Below, piece after piece: positions 17,717 through 26,524 of a stretch of DNA of 38,488 nucleotides. The notes beneath the pieces are model-generated. The model had not been told where the DNA came from. It was given only the letters and a program-made list of their open reading frames with translations, and did no database searches. A program made the translations under genes and the position numbers. The stretch's first letter is position 1; each line of letters starts with the position of its first letter. Location of the stretch: the NCBI GenBank assembly GCA_020851235.1, contig JADZDD010000019.1, positions 1-38,488 of the forward strand, given 5' to 3'. This stretch comes from Burkholderiales bacterium (GTDB lineage: Bacteria; Pseudomonadota; Gammaproteobacteria; Burkholderiales; Casimicrobiaceae).

Positions 17717-18872
17717 CGCATCGCTGGCGACGTCCGCGGTTCGGCGGGAACCTGGCGCCACGATTCCGCCGGGCATCCATTGCGCGGAGGACTACGAGGC
17801 GGCCGCGGCGTCGTATCTCGATGCGGCGACGTACGCGCACGTCGCGGGCGGTGCGGCGCACGACGTCACCGTGGAGGCCAACCGCCGCGCCTTCGCGACG
17901 TGGGCACTGTGGCCGCGCGTGCTGCGCGACGTTACGGCGGGCCACACGCGTGTGCAACTCGGCGCCCAGGTCCTCGCGCATCCGATCCTCCTGGGGCCGG
18001 TGGCGTTCCAGCGCGCATTCCACCCCGAGGCCGAACTCGCGACGGCGCGCGCCGCTGCGGTTGGCGACAGCGTCATGGTCTTGAGCACGCTGTCGTCGGT
18101 GTCGCTGGAAGCGGTGGCGCAAGTCCCCGGCGCCACGCGCTGGTTCCAGCTCTACGTCCAGCCGCAGCGCGAGGTGACCGCGGATCTCGTCGCACGCGCC
18201 GTCGCCGCGGGCTACCGCGCCGTCGTCGTGACGCTCGATGCGCCGGTACAAGCCGCGAGCCATCGCGCGTTGCGTGCCGGATACGCGGCGCCACCCGCAA
18301 GTGCAGCCGCCAATCTCGCTTCATACCCGTCGCCTGCCGCGACGGCGCCACGCGGATGCGGCATTCTGGGCGACGCGATGCGTCACGCGCCGACGTGGGA
18401 CGACGTGCGCAGCCTGGTTCGCGACAGCCCGTTGCCTGTGTGGACGAAGGGTGTCGCGCATCCGGATGACGCGCGTCGGCTCGCCGATCTGGGTGTGGCC
18501 GGACTCATCGTCTCCAATCACGGCGGTCGCGGCCTCGATGGCGCACCCGCGACACTCACCATGCTCTCGCACGTGCGTCGCGCCCTGCCGAAGCCGTTTC
18601 CGGTCCTCCTCGACGGCGGCATTCGGCGCGGCAGCGACGTGTTCACGGCGCTCGCGCTCGGCGCCGACGCGGTGCTCGTCGGACGCTTGCAGGCCTACGC
18701 CCTCGCGGTTGCCGGTGCGCTTGGCGTCGCGCACATGGTGCGGCTGCTGCGCGAGGAGCTCGAGGTCTGCATGGCGCTCACCGGATGCCCCGACCCGTCC
18801 GCCATCGACGCCGATGCGCTGCTTGCGCGCGACGACGCCACGTCGCCATTCACCCCGAGACCCCGCCCATGA
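17676..18872 (+). CDS. FMN-dependent alpha-hydroxyacid oxidase/dehydrogenase
   Basis: About 398 residues from ATG 17676 (in-frame ATG 17637 is also possible; no start codon is seen after the receptor stop, so the gene must overlap the receptor gene). Lactate/glycolate-oxidase family: oxidises a 2-hydroxyacid to the 2-oxoacid on FMN. Active-site parts are all present: tyrosine in WFQLYVQ, aspartate in VVTLDAPV, lysine in VWTKGV, and histidine/arginine in [10 protein letters not shown], followed by the phosphate-binding [12 protein letters not shown] and [11 protein letters not shown]. It ends in an ATGA overlap with the PiuC gene. Its place between an iron receptor and PiuC is unusual and hints that it acts on an iron-chelating hydroxyacid. 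Confidence 0.87.
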   Translation: MDASSRPRSLTRSDASLATSAVRREPGATIPPGIHCAEDYEAAAASYLDAATYAHVAGGAAHDVTVEANRRAFATWALWPRVLRDVTAGHTRVQLGAQVLAHPILLGPVAFQRAFHPEAELATARAAAVGDSVMVLSTLSSVSLEAVAQVPGATRWFQLYVQPQREVTADLVARAVAAGYRAVVVTLDAPVQAASHRALRAGYAAPPASAAANLASYPSPAATAPRGCGILGDAMRHAPTWDDVRSLVRDSPLPVWTKGVAHPDDARRLADLGVAGLIVSNHGGRGLDGAPATLTMLSHVRRALPKPFPVLLDGGIRRGSDVFTALALGADAVLVGRLQAYALAVAGALGVAHMVRLLREELEVCMALTGCPDPSAIDADALLARDDATSPFTPRPRP

Positions 18873-19555
18873 GCCCGCTCCTTTTCGACGACGTCCTGTC
18901 CAAGGACGAGGTGCGCGAATTTCGCACGCACCTCGATGCTGCCGAATGGCACGACGGTGCCGCCACGGCGGGGGAGATGGCGCGCGACGTCAAGCGCAAT
19001 CAACAGCTTCCCGACGAGGCCGGTGTCGCCATCGAACTCGGCAACCGCATCCTGCGCGTGCTGGGTCAGCACGGCCGCTTCACCGCAGCCGCACTGCCGC
19101 GGCGCATCTTTCCGCCGCGCTTCAATCGCTACGCCGATGGCGGCACGTACGGCATGCACGTCGACAGCGCGCTCATGCGTGTGGCCGGAACGCCGCACAC
19201 GTTGCGCAGCGACCTGTCGATCACGCTCTTTCTCTCCGAGCCCGACGAGTACGACGGCGGAACGCTGGAGATCGCAGGGTCGGCGGGCATCCAGTCGGTG
19301 AAGGCGCCCGCAGGATCGATGGTTCTGTATCCGTCGACGACCGTACATCGCGTTGCGCCGGTCACGCGCGGCGCACGCATCGCCGCGTTCTTCTGGGTGG
19401 AGAGTTGGGTGCGCGAAACCGCCGAGCGTGAACTGCTCTTCGAACTCGACGAGTCGATCCAGGCACTGCGCGCGACCAGCGCCGACGAGGGTGCCGCGAT
19501 CCTGCGCTTGACCGGCGTGTATCACAACCTGCTGCGTCGCTGGGCGATCACCTGA
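18869..19555 (+). CDS. piuC: PKHD-type Fe(II)/2-oxoglutarate-dependent dioxygenase (PiuC/YbiX family)
   Basis: 228 residues, the family's usual length. Double-stranded beta-helix hydroxylase: iron ligands H97 and D99 in YGMHVDS and H160 in TTVHRV, with R170 in RGARIAAFF for 2-oxoglutarate. [32 protein letters not shown] (in parts) and the C-terminal tail with [10 protein letters not shown] are typical of PiuC. Family members are encoded beside TonB-dependent siderophore receptors and are Fur-controlled; the hydroxylation substrate is not established, perhaps the siderophore. The start overlaps the oxidase stop (ATGA), so translation is coupled. Cytoplasmic. Convergent with tonB. Confidence 0.92.
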   Translation: MSPLLFDDVLSKDEVREFRTHLDAAEWHDGAATAGEMARDVKRNQQLPDEAGVAIELGNRILRVLGQHGRFTAAALPRRIFPPRFNRYADGGTYGMHVDSALMRVAGTPHTLRSDLSITLFLSEPDEYDGGTLEIAGSAGIQSVKAPAGSMVLYPSTTVHRVAPVTRGARIAAFFWVESWVRETAERELLFELDESIQALRATSADEGAAILRLTGVYHNLLRRWAIT

Positions 19556-19601
19556 GTCGCCTGCCACCGGCGCGGCCACGCGCCGATGCGCGCTCGCATG
19601 C

Positions 19602-20312
19602 CTATCGCGTCAGCGTGAAGGCGAGCGGCACGCGGACCCAGGCGGATACCGCACGTCCCGCCTGCTGCGCGGGCACGAACTTCCAGGTGCGCACGGCGGC
19701 GATCGCGGCCGCGTCGAGCCGATCGTAGTGGCTCGACTCGTCCACCTCGATGCGTTCGGGGTTGCCCTCGGTGCTGACGAGCACGCGCAGCACGACGCGC
19801 CCCTCTTCGGCGAGACGCCGTGACGCCGCGGGGTACGCCGGCGGGCGATTGCGCAGGTACGAGGCGTTGAAGCTCGGTGGCGTGACCGCTGCCGGTGCGG
19901 GCGCGACCGCTTCTGCAGGGGCCGTCACCGCGTCAGGTGCAGCCGGTGCGGCAACGGCGATGGGAGCCGTCGGCGCGGGGGAGGGCGCGGTGGGAACGAC
20001 GAACTCGATGATGGGGACCGTCGGTGCGCGGGGGAGCGGCGGCGGTGTCGCCTTCATGGGTTCGAGGCGGGGCTTCGGTGGCGTGGGCGCGGGGGGTGGC
20101 GGGGGTGGCGGTGGCGGCGCCACGACCTTCGGTGGCGCGATGAGCTCGACCACGAGCGGCGTGGCCGCGGTCAGCGTCTGTCGCACCGGCGCTGCCTGCA
20201 GGATCGCGTAGAGCACGACGAGGTGAATCGCGACGACGACGGTGAGTCCGAGTCCCCGCGTGCCACTGTCGTAGCGAGGCGCGTCGGCGAGGTGCAAGGG
20301 TGCGGTGGACAC
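19602..20312 (-). CDS. tonB: Energy transducer TonB
   Basis: 236 residues. One N-terminal membrane anchor (LGLTVVVAIHLVVLYAIL), a proline-rich periplasm-spanning region (a nine-proline run followed by PKPRLEPMK, then alternating Ala/Pro), and a C-terminal TonB fold with NRPPAYPAASRRLAEEGRVVLRV (in parts), DRLDAAAIAAVRTWKFVPA. It passes proton-motive energy from ExbBD to outer-membrane receptors such as the one encoded at 15260. GTG start at 20312, twelve bases after the hemP stop, so both share the iron-regulated hemP promoter. No exbB or exbD is present in the window. Confidence 0.92.
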   Translation of the reverse strand: MSTAPLHLADAPRYDSGTRGLGLTVVVAIHLVVLYAILQAAPVRQTLTAATPLVVELIAPPKVVAPPPPPPPPPAPTPPKPRLEPMKATPPPLPRAPTVPIIEFVVPTAPSPAPTAPIAVAAPAAPDAVTAPAEAVAPAPAAVTPPSFNASYLRNRPPAYPAASRRLAEEGRVVLRVLVSTEGNPERIEVDESSHYDRLDAAAIAAVRTWKFVPAQQAGRAVSAWVRVPLAFTLTR

Positions 20313-20324
20313 GGCGCCGGTCGC

Positions 20325-20507
20325 TCACGCGGTGAGGATGAGCTTGCCGCTTTGCGTGATGCGCATGCGATACAGCCTCTCACCGTGCTCGATCACGATC
20401 TCGCGTGCGCCGTCGGCAAACAGTTCGCGGCTCGAGATCTGGCGCGGCAGGGGTGGCGCGCTCGACCGCGAGTCCGGCTCTGGTTGCGAAGGCGTCTCAT
20501 CCTGCAT
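20325..20507 (-). CDS. hemP: Hemin uptake protein HemP
   Basis: 60 residues from ATG 20507; small HemP family, C-terminal hallmark ISSRELFADGAREIVIEHG followed by YRMRITQSGKLILTA. In betaproteobacteria HemP is Fur-regulated and needed for heme-receptor expression or hemin use. An in-frame ATG at 20537 would extend it, but that codon coincides with the -35 element of its own promoter, so I reject it. No Shine-Dalgarno precedes 20507, and the predicted transcript start falls about on the A of this ATG, suggesting a leaderless message. Begins the hemP-tonB operon. Confidence 0.88.
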   Translation of the reverse strand: MQDETPSQPEPDSRSSAPPLPRQISSRELFADGAREIVIEHGERLYRMRITQSGKLILTA

Positions 20508-20513
20508 CAACGA

Positions 20514-20542
20514 ATGATAATGATTCGTATTTGTCATGTAAA
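20514..20542 (-). promoter_or_regulatory. Sigma70 promoter with overlapping Fur box for hemP-tonB
   Basis: Read on the minus strand: TTTACA (20542-20537, 5 of 6 to the -35 consensus), 17 bases, then TATCAT (20519-20514, 5 of 6 to the -10). The 15-mer at 20515-20529 (TGATAATGATTCGTA on plus) matches the Fur 7-1-7 consensus at about 11 of 14 positions and covers the -10, so iron-loaded Fur would block polymerase. Confidence 0.8.
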
Positions 20543-20644
20543 GGGTGGGGCGCATGAGAACGCCACGAACCAGGACGGCGCGACCGGGGGGTGGACGCGG
20601 ACGCCCTTGACGCGATCGCGGGTGCCGCCAACGCAGGCGGAGCA

Positions 20645-20695
20645 AACGCGGACGACACGAACGCGGACGACACGAACGCGGACGACACGAACGCG
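20645..20695 (+). repeat. 15-bp tandem repeat, three full copies plus partial
   Basis: The unit AACGCGGACGACACG occurs at 20645-20659, 20660-20674 and 20675-20689, followed by a partial copy AACGCG. All copies are identical. The array sits in non-coding sequence between the flavodoxin stop and the hemP promoter. Confidence 0.9.
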
Positions 20696-20710
20696 CAGGC
20701 CGCGCCCCGA

Positions 20711-21187
20711 TCAGAAGATTCCAGCGTCGAGCCCGCCGGCCAGGAGCGCGCCGACGTCGCGGCACTGCCCGAGGACGTCGGCGGGAATGACCTGGCGCTG
20801 GGCCGTGAGCCCGCTCTTGTACACGATGCCGGGATGGACCTTGCGCAGCGCGAGACCCGTGGCGATGCGGTCGGTCTGGAACATGGCACCGGTGCCGTCG
20901 GTGCCGGCGCAGACGAGCACCGTATACGCCTTTCCGGCGACGCGTCCTTCGCAGGGATAGTAGACGCGCTCGAGGAAGTCCTTGGTCATCCCCGCGAGCG
21001 AGCCGAAGTTCTCGCTCGTCGCGATGAGCAGCGCGTCGCAACGCAGGAGATCGTCGACCCCGGCCTCCCGCGCGTGCCGGTAGGAAACGGTCACGAGGCC
21101 GGTCGCAACGGCGCCCGCGTGTGCAGCCTGCGCCATCTGCGCGGTACCGCCGAACTGCGAATGCCAGACGAGGAGAAGCTCCTTCAT
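20711..21187 (-). CDS. Flavodoxin-like / NAD(P)H-dependent FMN reductase family protein
   Basis: 158 residues from ATG 21187 (ATG 21196 equally possible; neither has a clear ribosome site). A Rossmann-like flavodoxin fold: LLLVWHSQFGGTAQMAQ is the FMN-phosphate loop, CDALLIATSENFGSLAGMTKDFLER (in parts) the second flavin loop, and KAYTVLVCAGTDGTGA the third. It could reduce flavin or supply electrons; beside iron genes, a ferric-siderophore or heme-related reductase role is conceivable but only inferred. It lies 78 bases downstream of rne on the same strand, so it may be read from rne transcripts or its own promoter. Confidence 0.8.
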   Translation of the reverse strand: MKELLLVWHSQFGGTAQMAQAAHAGAVATGLVTVSYRHAREAGVDDLLRCDALLIATSENFGSLAGMTKDFLERVYYPCEGRVAGKAYTVLVCAGTDGTGAMFQTDRIATGLALRKVHPGIVYKSGLTAQRQVIPADVLGQCRDVGALLAGGLDAGIF

Positions 21188-21212
21188 GGCACGCATTGCG
21201 GAAGGTGGTGGC

Positions 21213-21237
21213 GGGTGGACACGTGGCGTGTCCACCC
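21213..21237. repeat. 10-bp perfect inverted repeat (stem-loop) between rne and the flavodoxin gene
   Basis: GGGTGGACAC (21213-21222) and GTGTCCACCC (21228-21237) form a perfect stem with a five-base loop. It lies 28 bases after the rne stop and 25 before the flavodoxin start. No T run follows, so it is not a standard intrinsic terminator; it may stabilise the 3' end of rne mRNA or be a processing or protein-binding site. Confidence 0.6.
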
Positions 21238-21264
21238 GTTCACCCATGGCAACGATGCGCGGCG

Positions 21265-24186
21265 TCACGCCGCGGCAGGGGGCTCCTTGCGCGTCTCGAC
21301 GATCTCGAGCGGCTCATCGGCGACCGTGACCCGCGGCGGGCGCGTGCGCCGTTGACGCGGTGCCTCGACCTCTTCGCTCACCGGAGGTGCCACGTGGGTC
21401 GTTTCGACGAGCACGAGCCCGGAATCGGCAGGCAGCGTTGCCGCGATTGGCGGGATCGCAACCGCGGGCGGCGCGATGTCGGGTGCCACCGCTGCCGCGG
21501 CTGGCACCGGAGCCGTCGGCGCGGGCGCGGCCGGGTCGGCAGGTGCAAGAGCAGGTGCAGCGGGTTCGGTCTCGCGCTCGACCGCGTCGACCGTCACCGG
21601 TGGCGCCGCCGGGGCCACGGCGTGGGCGCCGGTCGCGTCATCGGGGGTGGCCGTCCCGCTCCCGGATGCCGGTGACACCGCGTCCGCTGCGGGCTCGGCC
21701 GTCGCCGGACGCCGCTCGCGCGGTGGCCTGGGCTCGCGTGGCTCGCGGGCGTCCCGATTTTCGCGAGGCGGGCGCGGGGCGCGGGGCTCGCGCGCTTCGC
21801 GTGGCGCCGGCGCCGGCTTGGCGTCGATCGTCTCGGGCGCGCCGGCTGCCACGTCGGCGACGTCGGCGCCGGGTGCCGCGTCGGAGCCGGTCGTGGCTGC
21901 CGGGGCGTCCTGGCCGTTGCGTTCGTCGCGGTCCCCGCCGCGACCGCGTCGGCCGCGGCGGCGGCGATGACCGTCGCGCGTGTCGGCGCTCGCGGCGTCC
22001 ATCCCATGGCGTGCTTCGGGGGTCGGACTTTCGGCGCGAATTTCGGCGCCACCCCCGTTCCCGCCCGTTACCGCGGCCGGCTTTTGCCCGTCGCGCTCGG
22101 CGGTGTCCGGCGCGCTGCGGCGCTCGCGTGCCTCGCGACCGTCGCGCGATTTCGGCCCGTCACCGCGCTCGTCGCGGCGACCGCCGGATGCGCCCTGCCC
22201 ACCGCGCGACGACGCCTGTCCGCGCTGGCCTTCGGACCGGGCCTCCTGGCGTCCCGTGCGCTCGTCGCGGCCCTCGCGACCGTCACGCTGCCCGTGCCGC
22301 CGATCCTCGCCGCGGCGTGCGTCGCGGCCTTCCTCGCGCCGCTCGTGCCCTCGGCGCTGCTCGCCGCCACGACCACGATCGTCGCTGCGACGGCCGTCGC
22401 GCCGGGGCTCGCGCGTCGGGGCGCTGCGCTCGGCCGGCGCCGGCTTGGCGGCCGGGGCGGGTGCGCCCTGCGGCTTTGCCCGGAACCAGCCCAGGACCTT
22501 GCCGAGCCACGATCCGCCGTGCGCCTCGCTCGTGGCGGCCGCGGCCACCGGGGCGGGAGCTGCGGGCTGTGGCGCGGGTTGCGTCGGCGTGATGCCCTTC
22601 ACCACCGCTTCCTGCCGCGGCGCGCTCGCGTCTTCCCGGGCCTGGCGCGCCGGATCGTTGTCCTCGGGCTCCTTGACGAGTTCGAAGGACGGCGGCAGCG
22701 GCTCCGCGTGATTGAGGTCATCGTGGCGCAGGCGCTCGATGCTGTAGTTCGGCGTTTCGAAGTGCCGGTTCGGCACCAGCAGGACGTTGACCTTGAAGCG
22801 CGCCTCGATCGACATCACGTCGTTGCGCTTCTCGTTCAGAAGGAAGGTGGCGACGTCGACCGGGATCTGCGCCACGACCTGCGCCGTGTTGTCCTTCATC
22901 GACTCTTCCTGAATGATGCGCAGGATGTGCAGCGCCGTCGACTCGGTCCCGCGGATGTGGCCAATCCCATGGCAGCGCGGGCACGGCGCATGCGCGGCTT
23001 CGGTCAGCGCGGGGCGCAGCCGTTGGCGCGACAGTTCCATGAGTCCGAAGCGCGAGATCTTGCCGAGCTGCACGCGGGCGCGGTCGTAGCGCAGCGCGTC
23101 ACGCAAGCGGTTCTCCACTTCGCGCTGGTTCTTGGCGCTCTCCATGTCGATGAAGTCGATGACGATGAGTCCGCCCAGGTCGCGCAGGCGAAGCTGGCGC
23201 GCGACCTCGTCGGCGGCCTCGAGGTTCGTGTTGAACGCCGTCGTCTCGATGTCACCGCCCTTGGTCGCCCGCGCCGAGTTCACGTCGATCGCCACCAGGG
23301 CCTCGGTGTGGTCGATGACGATCGCTCCGCCCGAAGGCAGCGGCACCTGCCGCGCGTACGCGGTCTCGATCTGGTGCTCGATCTGGAAGCGCGAGAAGAG
23401 CGGAACGTCGTCCTTGTAGAGTTTCACGCGGTTGACGTTGGCGGGCATCACGTGACTCATGAACTGCTGCGCCTGCTCGTAGATCGCCTCGGTGTCGATC
23501 AGGAGCTCGCCGATGTCCGGATGGAAATAGTCGCGGATCGCGCGGATGACGAGGCTCGATTCCTGATAGATGAGGTACGCGCCGGGCTGCATCTTCGATG
23601 CATCCTCCACCGCGCGCCACAACTGCAGGAGGTAGTTCAAGTCCCATTGCAGCTCTTCGGTCGAGCGGCCGATGCCCGCGGTGCGCGCGATGACGCTCAT
23701 GCCTTGCGGAACGTCGAGCCCGGCGATGGCGTCGCGCAACTCATTGCGCTCTTCGCCTTCCACGCGACGCGACACGCCGCCGCCGCGGGGGTTGTTGGGC
23801 ATCAGGACGAGATAGCGCCCGGCGAGCGAGATGTACGTGGTGAGCGCGGCACCCTTGTTGCCGCGCTCGTCCTTGTCGACCTGGACGATGAGCTCCTGGC
23901 CCTCCTTGAGCTGGTCCTGGAGCCGGCCCTTGCCGTCGCCGCCCCGGTCGCGGAAGTACTCGTGCGCGATTTCCTTGAAGGGGAGGAAGCCGTGGCGATC
24001 GGTGCCGTAATCGACGAAGCAGGCTTCGAGCGACGGCTCGACGCGTGTGATCACGGCCTTGTAGATGTTGCTCTTGCGTTGTTCCTTGGTGGCGGATTCG
24101 ATGTCGAGGTCGACGAGTCGTTGCCCGTCGACGATCGCCACGCGCAGCTCCTCGGCTTGCGTGGCATTGAACAGCATGCGTTTCAT
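21265..24186 (-). CDS. rne: Ribonuclease E
   Basis: 973 residues. Endoribonuclease that starts mRNA decay and processes rRNA and tRNA; scaffold of the degradosome. [22 protein letters not shown] begins the catalytic half; an S1 domain follows ([23 protein letters not shown], in parts). Catalytic metal-binding aspartates lie in [15 protein letters not shown] and [11 protein letters not shown], and the zinc-link is [12 protein letters not shown]. After about residue 550 comes a long disordered tail rich in Arg, Glu, Gly and then Ala/Pro, where membrane and degradosome contacts usually lie. The start is fixed by the conserved N terminus at 24186, with much open frame upstream ignored. Divergent from rluC across a long leader. 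Confidence 0.95.
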   Translation of the reverse strand: MKRMLFNATQAEELRVAIVDGQRLVDLDIESATKEQRKSNIYKAVITRVEPSLEACFVDYGTDRHGFLPFKEIAHEYFRDRGGDGKGRLQDQLKEGQELIVQVDKDERGNKGAALTTYISLAGRYLVLMPNNPRGGGVSRRVEGEERNELRDAIAGLDVPQGMSVIARTAGIGRSTEELQWDLNYLLQLWRAVEDASKMQPGAYLIYQESSLVIRAIRDYFHPDIGELLIDTEAIYEQAQQFMSHVMPANVNRVKLYKDDVPLFSRFQIEHQIETAYARQVPLPSGGAIVIDHTEALVAIDVNSARATKGGDIETTAFNTNLEAADEVARQLRLRDLGGLIVIDFIDMESAKNQREVENRLRDALRYDRARVQLGKISRFGLMELSRQRLRPALTEAAHAPCPRCHGIGHIRGTESTALHILRIIQEESMKDNTAQVVAQIPVDVATFLLNEKRNDVMSIEARFKVNVLLVPNRHFETPNYSIERLRHDDLNHAEPLPPSFELVKEPEDNDPARQAREDASAPRQEAVVKGITPTQPAPQPAAPAPVAAAATSEAHGGSWLGKVLGWFRAKPQGAPAPAAKPAPAERSAPTREPRRDGRRSDDRGRGGEQRRGHERREEGRDARRGEDRRHGQRDGREGRDERTGRQEARSEGQRGQASSRGGQGASGGRRDERGDGPKSRDGREARERRSAPDTAERDGQKPAAVTGGNGGGAEIRAESPTPEARHGMDAASADTRDGHRRRRGRRGRGGDRDERNGQDAPAATTGSDAAPGADVADVAAGAPETIDAKPAPAPREAREPRAPRPPRENRDAREPREPRPPRERRPATAEPAADAVSPASGSGTATPDDATGAHAVAPAAPPVTVDAVERETEPAAPALAPADPAAPAPTAPVPAAAAVAPDIAPPAVAIPPIAATLPADSGLVLVETTHVAPPVSEEVEAPRQRRTRPPRVTVADEPLEIVETRKEPPAAA

Positions 24187-24871
24187 GTGCGTTCCCAAAG
24201 GCGCAGGCGCCCGATGGGAGCGACGGTCGAAGCACACGGCGCCCCTCGCGGGCGGCGCCGAAGACGCGATCAGGCGGCGGCCGCGGGCAACGACAAGGAG
24301 GCGAGCCGGGCTCGCCGACGGGAGGGCCCTCCGAACCGCAGCGCGAACGCATCCGGTGGCGGGGGCGGGGAAGGCGAGGCGGTGAACGCCCGCGTGGCTC
24401 TCGTCATGCTTGTTGTCGTGCGTTGTGCGTGCGAAGCGGTACGACGGCTTCCAGGCGCTTGCCGGTGCTGCGGTTCGCCGTGGCGAACGGACCCGCCGGA
24501 ACGGTGGAAGCGAAAAATCTCGCTTTGGGGCGCCGCGCAATGCGCCGCTTCGAACCGGCCGCTGCCGGGTGCGGAGACTGCGCTCATCCATTACCATCGC
24601 CACTTTCGCGGGACCATCCCGCCCGGCGAGCGACGACAAGCCGGCTTCGTTCCCGCGCCGGAACCGATCGTGATCGGGGGCATTACCCTACCGACGTCGA
24701 CTCGGGTCTGGGCGCGGAACCGCGCCGGTGACGATGGCGGCACCCAGCCGTGGGACGGTGCCCGACGGCGTGCCGCACGGGGAACGTGGCCAAGGGGATG
24801 GCGCCATGCCGGCGCGCTCCTCGGCTGGCTCCCGTTCGCGCCAGCGCGTTTTCGCGAGCAAGTATAAAGTA
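24187..24871 (-). promoter_or_regulatory. Long rne 5' leader / rne-rluC divergent region
   Basis: 685 bases without a credible gene. A -10-like TATACT (minus, 24866-24861) with a weak -35 TTGCTT (24888-24883, 16-base spacing) just inside rluC could start rne, giving a leader of roughly 670 nt. The transcript would carry GC-rich stem-loops: an 8-bp stem at 24300-24316 and a 7-bp-arm stem at 24237-24260 near the start codon. In Escherichia coli rne also faces rluC and has a long structured leader through which RNase E limits its own synthesis; the same is inferred here. Confidence 0.5.
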
Positions 24872-25837
24872 ATGAACGAGTTAAGCAAGCAAGCTGTCCG
24901 CCGCCTCACGATCGACGAGGCCACCTCGGGGCAGCGCATCGACAATTTCCTGCTGCGCATCCTGAAGGGTGTGCCCAAGGGGCACGTCTACCGGATCCTG
25001 CGTAGCGGCGAGGTCCGGATCAACAGCAGCCGCGCCTCGCCGGATACCCGGCTCGCACCCGGCGACGTGGTCCGTGTGCCGCCCGTGCGCGTCGCCACCG
25101 CCGACACGCTCCGGCCCGCGCCGTCGCCGCGGGTGGCGTCGCGCCTGCCGATCCTCTTCGAGGACGAGCATCTTCTGGTGGTCGACAAGCCCGCCGACGT
25201 CGCGGTGCATGGCGGCAGTGGCATCGCGCAAGGCATCATCGAGAGCCTGCGCGCGGCCCGACCCGAGGCGCGGTTCCTGGAACTCGTGCATCGCCTGGAT
25301 CGCGACACCTCGGGGGTGCTCCTCCTCGCGAAAAAGCGCACGGCGCTCGTCGACTTGCACGCACAGATTCGCGACGGCCGCGTCGACAAGCGCTACCTCG
25401 TCCTGGTTCGCGGCAAGTGGCGCGACGAGGTGCGCCGGGTCCAACTCGCCTTGCACCGCTTCACGACGCGCGACGGCGAACGGCGGGTGCGCGTCGATCC
25501 GGGGCTGGGCCAGGCGTCGGCGACGATCTTTCACCGCATGGCGGTGTGGCCACGACGCGAGGTCCCCGTGGCGCTGCTCGAGGCGACGCTCGTCACCGGT
25601 CGCACGCACCAGATCCGGGTCCATCTCGCGCACCTCGGCCACCCCGTCGCGGGCGACGAGAAATACGGTGACTTCGACTGGAACAGACGGCTCGCGCGCG
25701 AGGGATTGCGCCGGATGTTCCTGCACGCGCGCCACCTCGGCTTCACGCACCCGGCGAGCGGGGCGCCAGTCGCATTCGAGGCGCCGCTGCCCGACGATCT
25801 CGCGGGGTTCCTCGCCACGCTGGAGCCGACGGCGTGA
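24872..25837 (+). CDS. rluC: 23S rRNA pseudouridine synthase, RluC/RluD family
   Basis: 321 residues, as expected for RluC (pseudouridines 955, 2504 and 2580 of 23S rRNA in E. coli). An N-terminal S4 RNA-binding domain (QRIDNFLLRILKGVPKGHVYRILRSGEVRIN, in parts) precedes the synthase domain: FEDEHLLVVDKPADVAVHGG, the catalytic aspartate in VHRLDRDTSGVLLLAKK, and RTHQIRVHLAHLGHPVAGDEKYG (in parts). ATG 24872 begins NELSKQAVRRLTI; the frame is open further up but composition and the usual N terminus favour this start. Divergent from rne, a conserved arrangement. Its stop overlaps the GTG start of the HAD gene. Confidence 0.94.
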   Translation: MNELSKQAVRRLTIDEATSGQRIDNFLLRILKGVPKGHVYRILRSGEVRINSSRASPDTRLAPGDVVRVPPVRVATADTLRPAPSPRVASRLPILFEDEHLLVVDKPADVAVHGGSGIAQGIIESLRAARPEARFLELVHRLDRDTSGVLLLAKKRTALVDLHAQIRDGRVDKRYLVLVRGKWRDEVRRVQLALHRFTTRDGERRVRVDPGLGQASATIFHRMAVWPRREVPVALLEATLVTGRTHQIRVHLAHLGHPVAGDEKYGDFDWNRRLAREGLRRMFLHARHLGFTHPASGAPVAFEAPLPDDLAGFLATLEPTA

Positions 25838-26499
25838 ACCCGCGGTCACGCCGCTACGCGCTCGTCGTGTTCGACTGGGACGGCACGCTGGTCGATTCGA
25901 CCGCCGTCATCGCGCGCGCGATCCAGCATGCCGTGCACGACGTGGGCGAGCCCGTGCCCGACGACGACGCGGCACGCTACGTGATCGGCCTCGGCCATGA
26001 AGACGCGATCCAGAGCGTCGCCCCGACGCTGCCGAAGGCGCGATACCGCGAATTCTCGCTGCGCTATCGCGATCACTTTCGCGCCCAGGCGCACGCGATC
26101 CCGCTCTTTGCGGGTGTGGTCGAGCTCCTCCGGGATCTCGATGCCGCGGGTTATCTGCTTGCCGTGGCCACGGGCAAGGGTCGCGCCGGCCTCGATCACG
26201 CGCTCGCGACCTCCGGGCTGCACACGCGCTTCCACGCCACGCGCTGCGCCGACGAGGGCTTCCCGAAGCCGCATCCGGACATGCTCTTGCATCTCATGGA
26301 CCGGCTCGGCGTGACGCCGCAGGAGACCTTGATGGTGGGCGATACGACGCACGACATCGATCTCGCCCGCAATGCCGGGGCGCAGGCCGTCGGTGTAGCC
26401 TACGGCGCCCACGCCGCCGCCACGCTGCGCACGGCGTCGCCGCTCGCGATCGTCGATTCGCTCGCCGAGTTGCGCCGCTGGCTCGCCGAGCACGGGTGA
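25834..26499 (+). CDS. HAD-superfamily hydrolase, phosphoglycolate phosphatase-like
   Basis: 221 residues with GTG start at 25834 overlapping the rluC stop (GTGA). HAD subfamily IA motifs: I FDWDGTLVDS, II AVATGKGR, III lysine in FPKPHPDML, IV MVGDTTHDIDLARNAG. It removes phosphate from a small phosphorylated metabolite; the substrate cannot be read, though Gph-type activity is the usual annotation for this rluC-linked gene in betaproteobacteria. Translationally coupled to rluC. It ends 26 bases before the end of the convergent LuxR-type gene. Confidence 0.9.
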   Translation: MNPRSRRYALVVFDWDGTLVDSTAVIARAIQHAVHDVGEPVPDDDAARYVIGLGHEDAIQSVAPTLPKARYREFSLRYRDHFRAQAHAIPLFAGVVELLRDLDAAGYLLAVATGKGRAGLDHALATSGLHTRFHATRCADEGFPKPHPDMLLHLMDRLGVTPQETLMVGDTTHDIDLARNAGAQAVGVAYGAHAAATLRTASPLAIVDSLAELRRWLAEHG

Positions 26500-26524
26500 A
26501 CGGGCGCCGCCGCGCGGACCCGCG

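Noticed and set aside
15179-17776. 865-codon minus-strand open frame across the TonB-dependent receptor
   Set aside because: A shadow of the receptor gene; low-complexity product without a start context or motif.
20591-21355. 254-codon plus-strand frame containing an Asn-Ala-Asp-Asp-Thr peptide repeat
   Set aside because: Mostly antisense to the flavodoxin gene; the peptide repeat is just the 15-bp DNA tandem repeat read in one frame.
21967-24867. 966-codon plus-strand open frame across rne
   Set aside because: Antisense to rne, whose catalytic motifs are unmistakable; the product has no recognisable fold.
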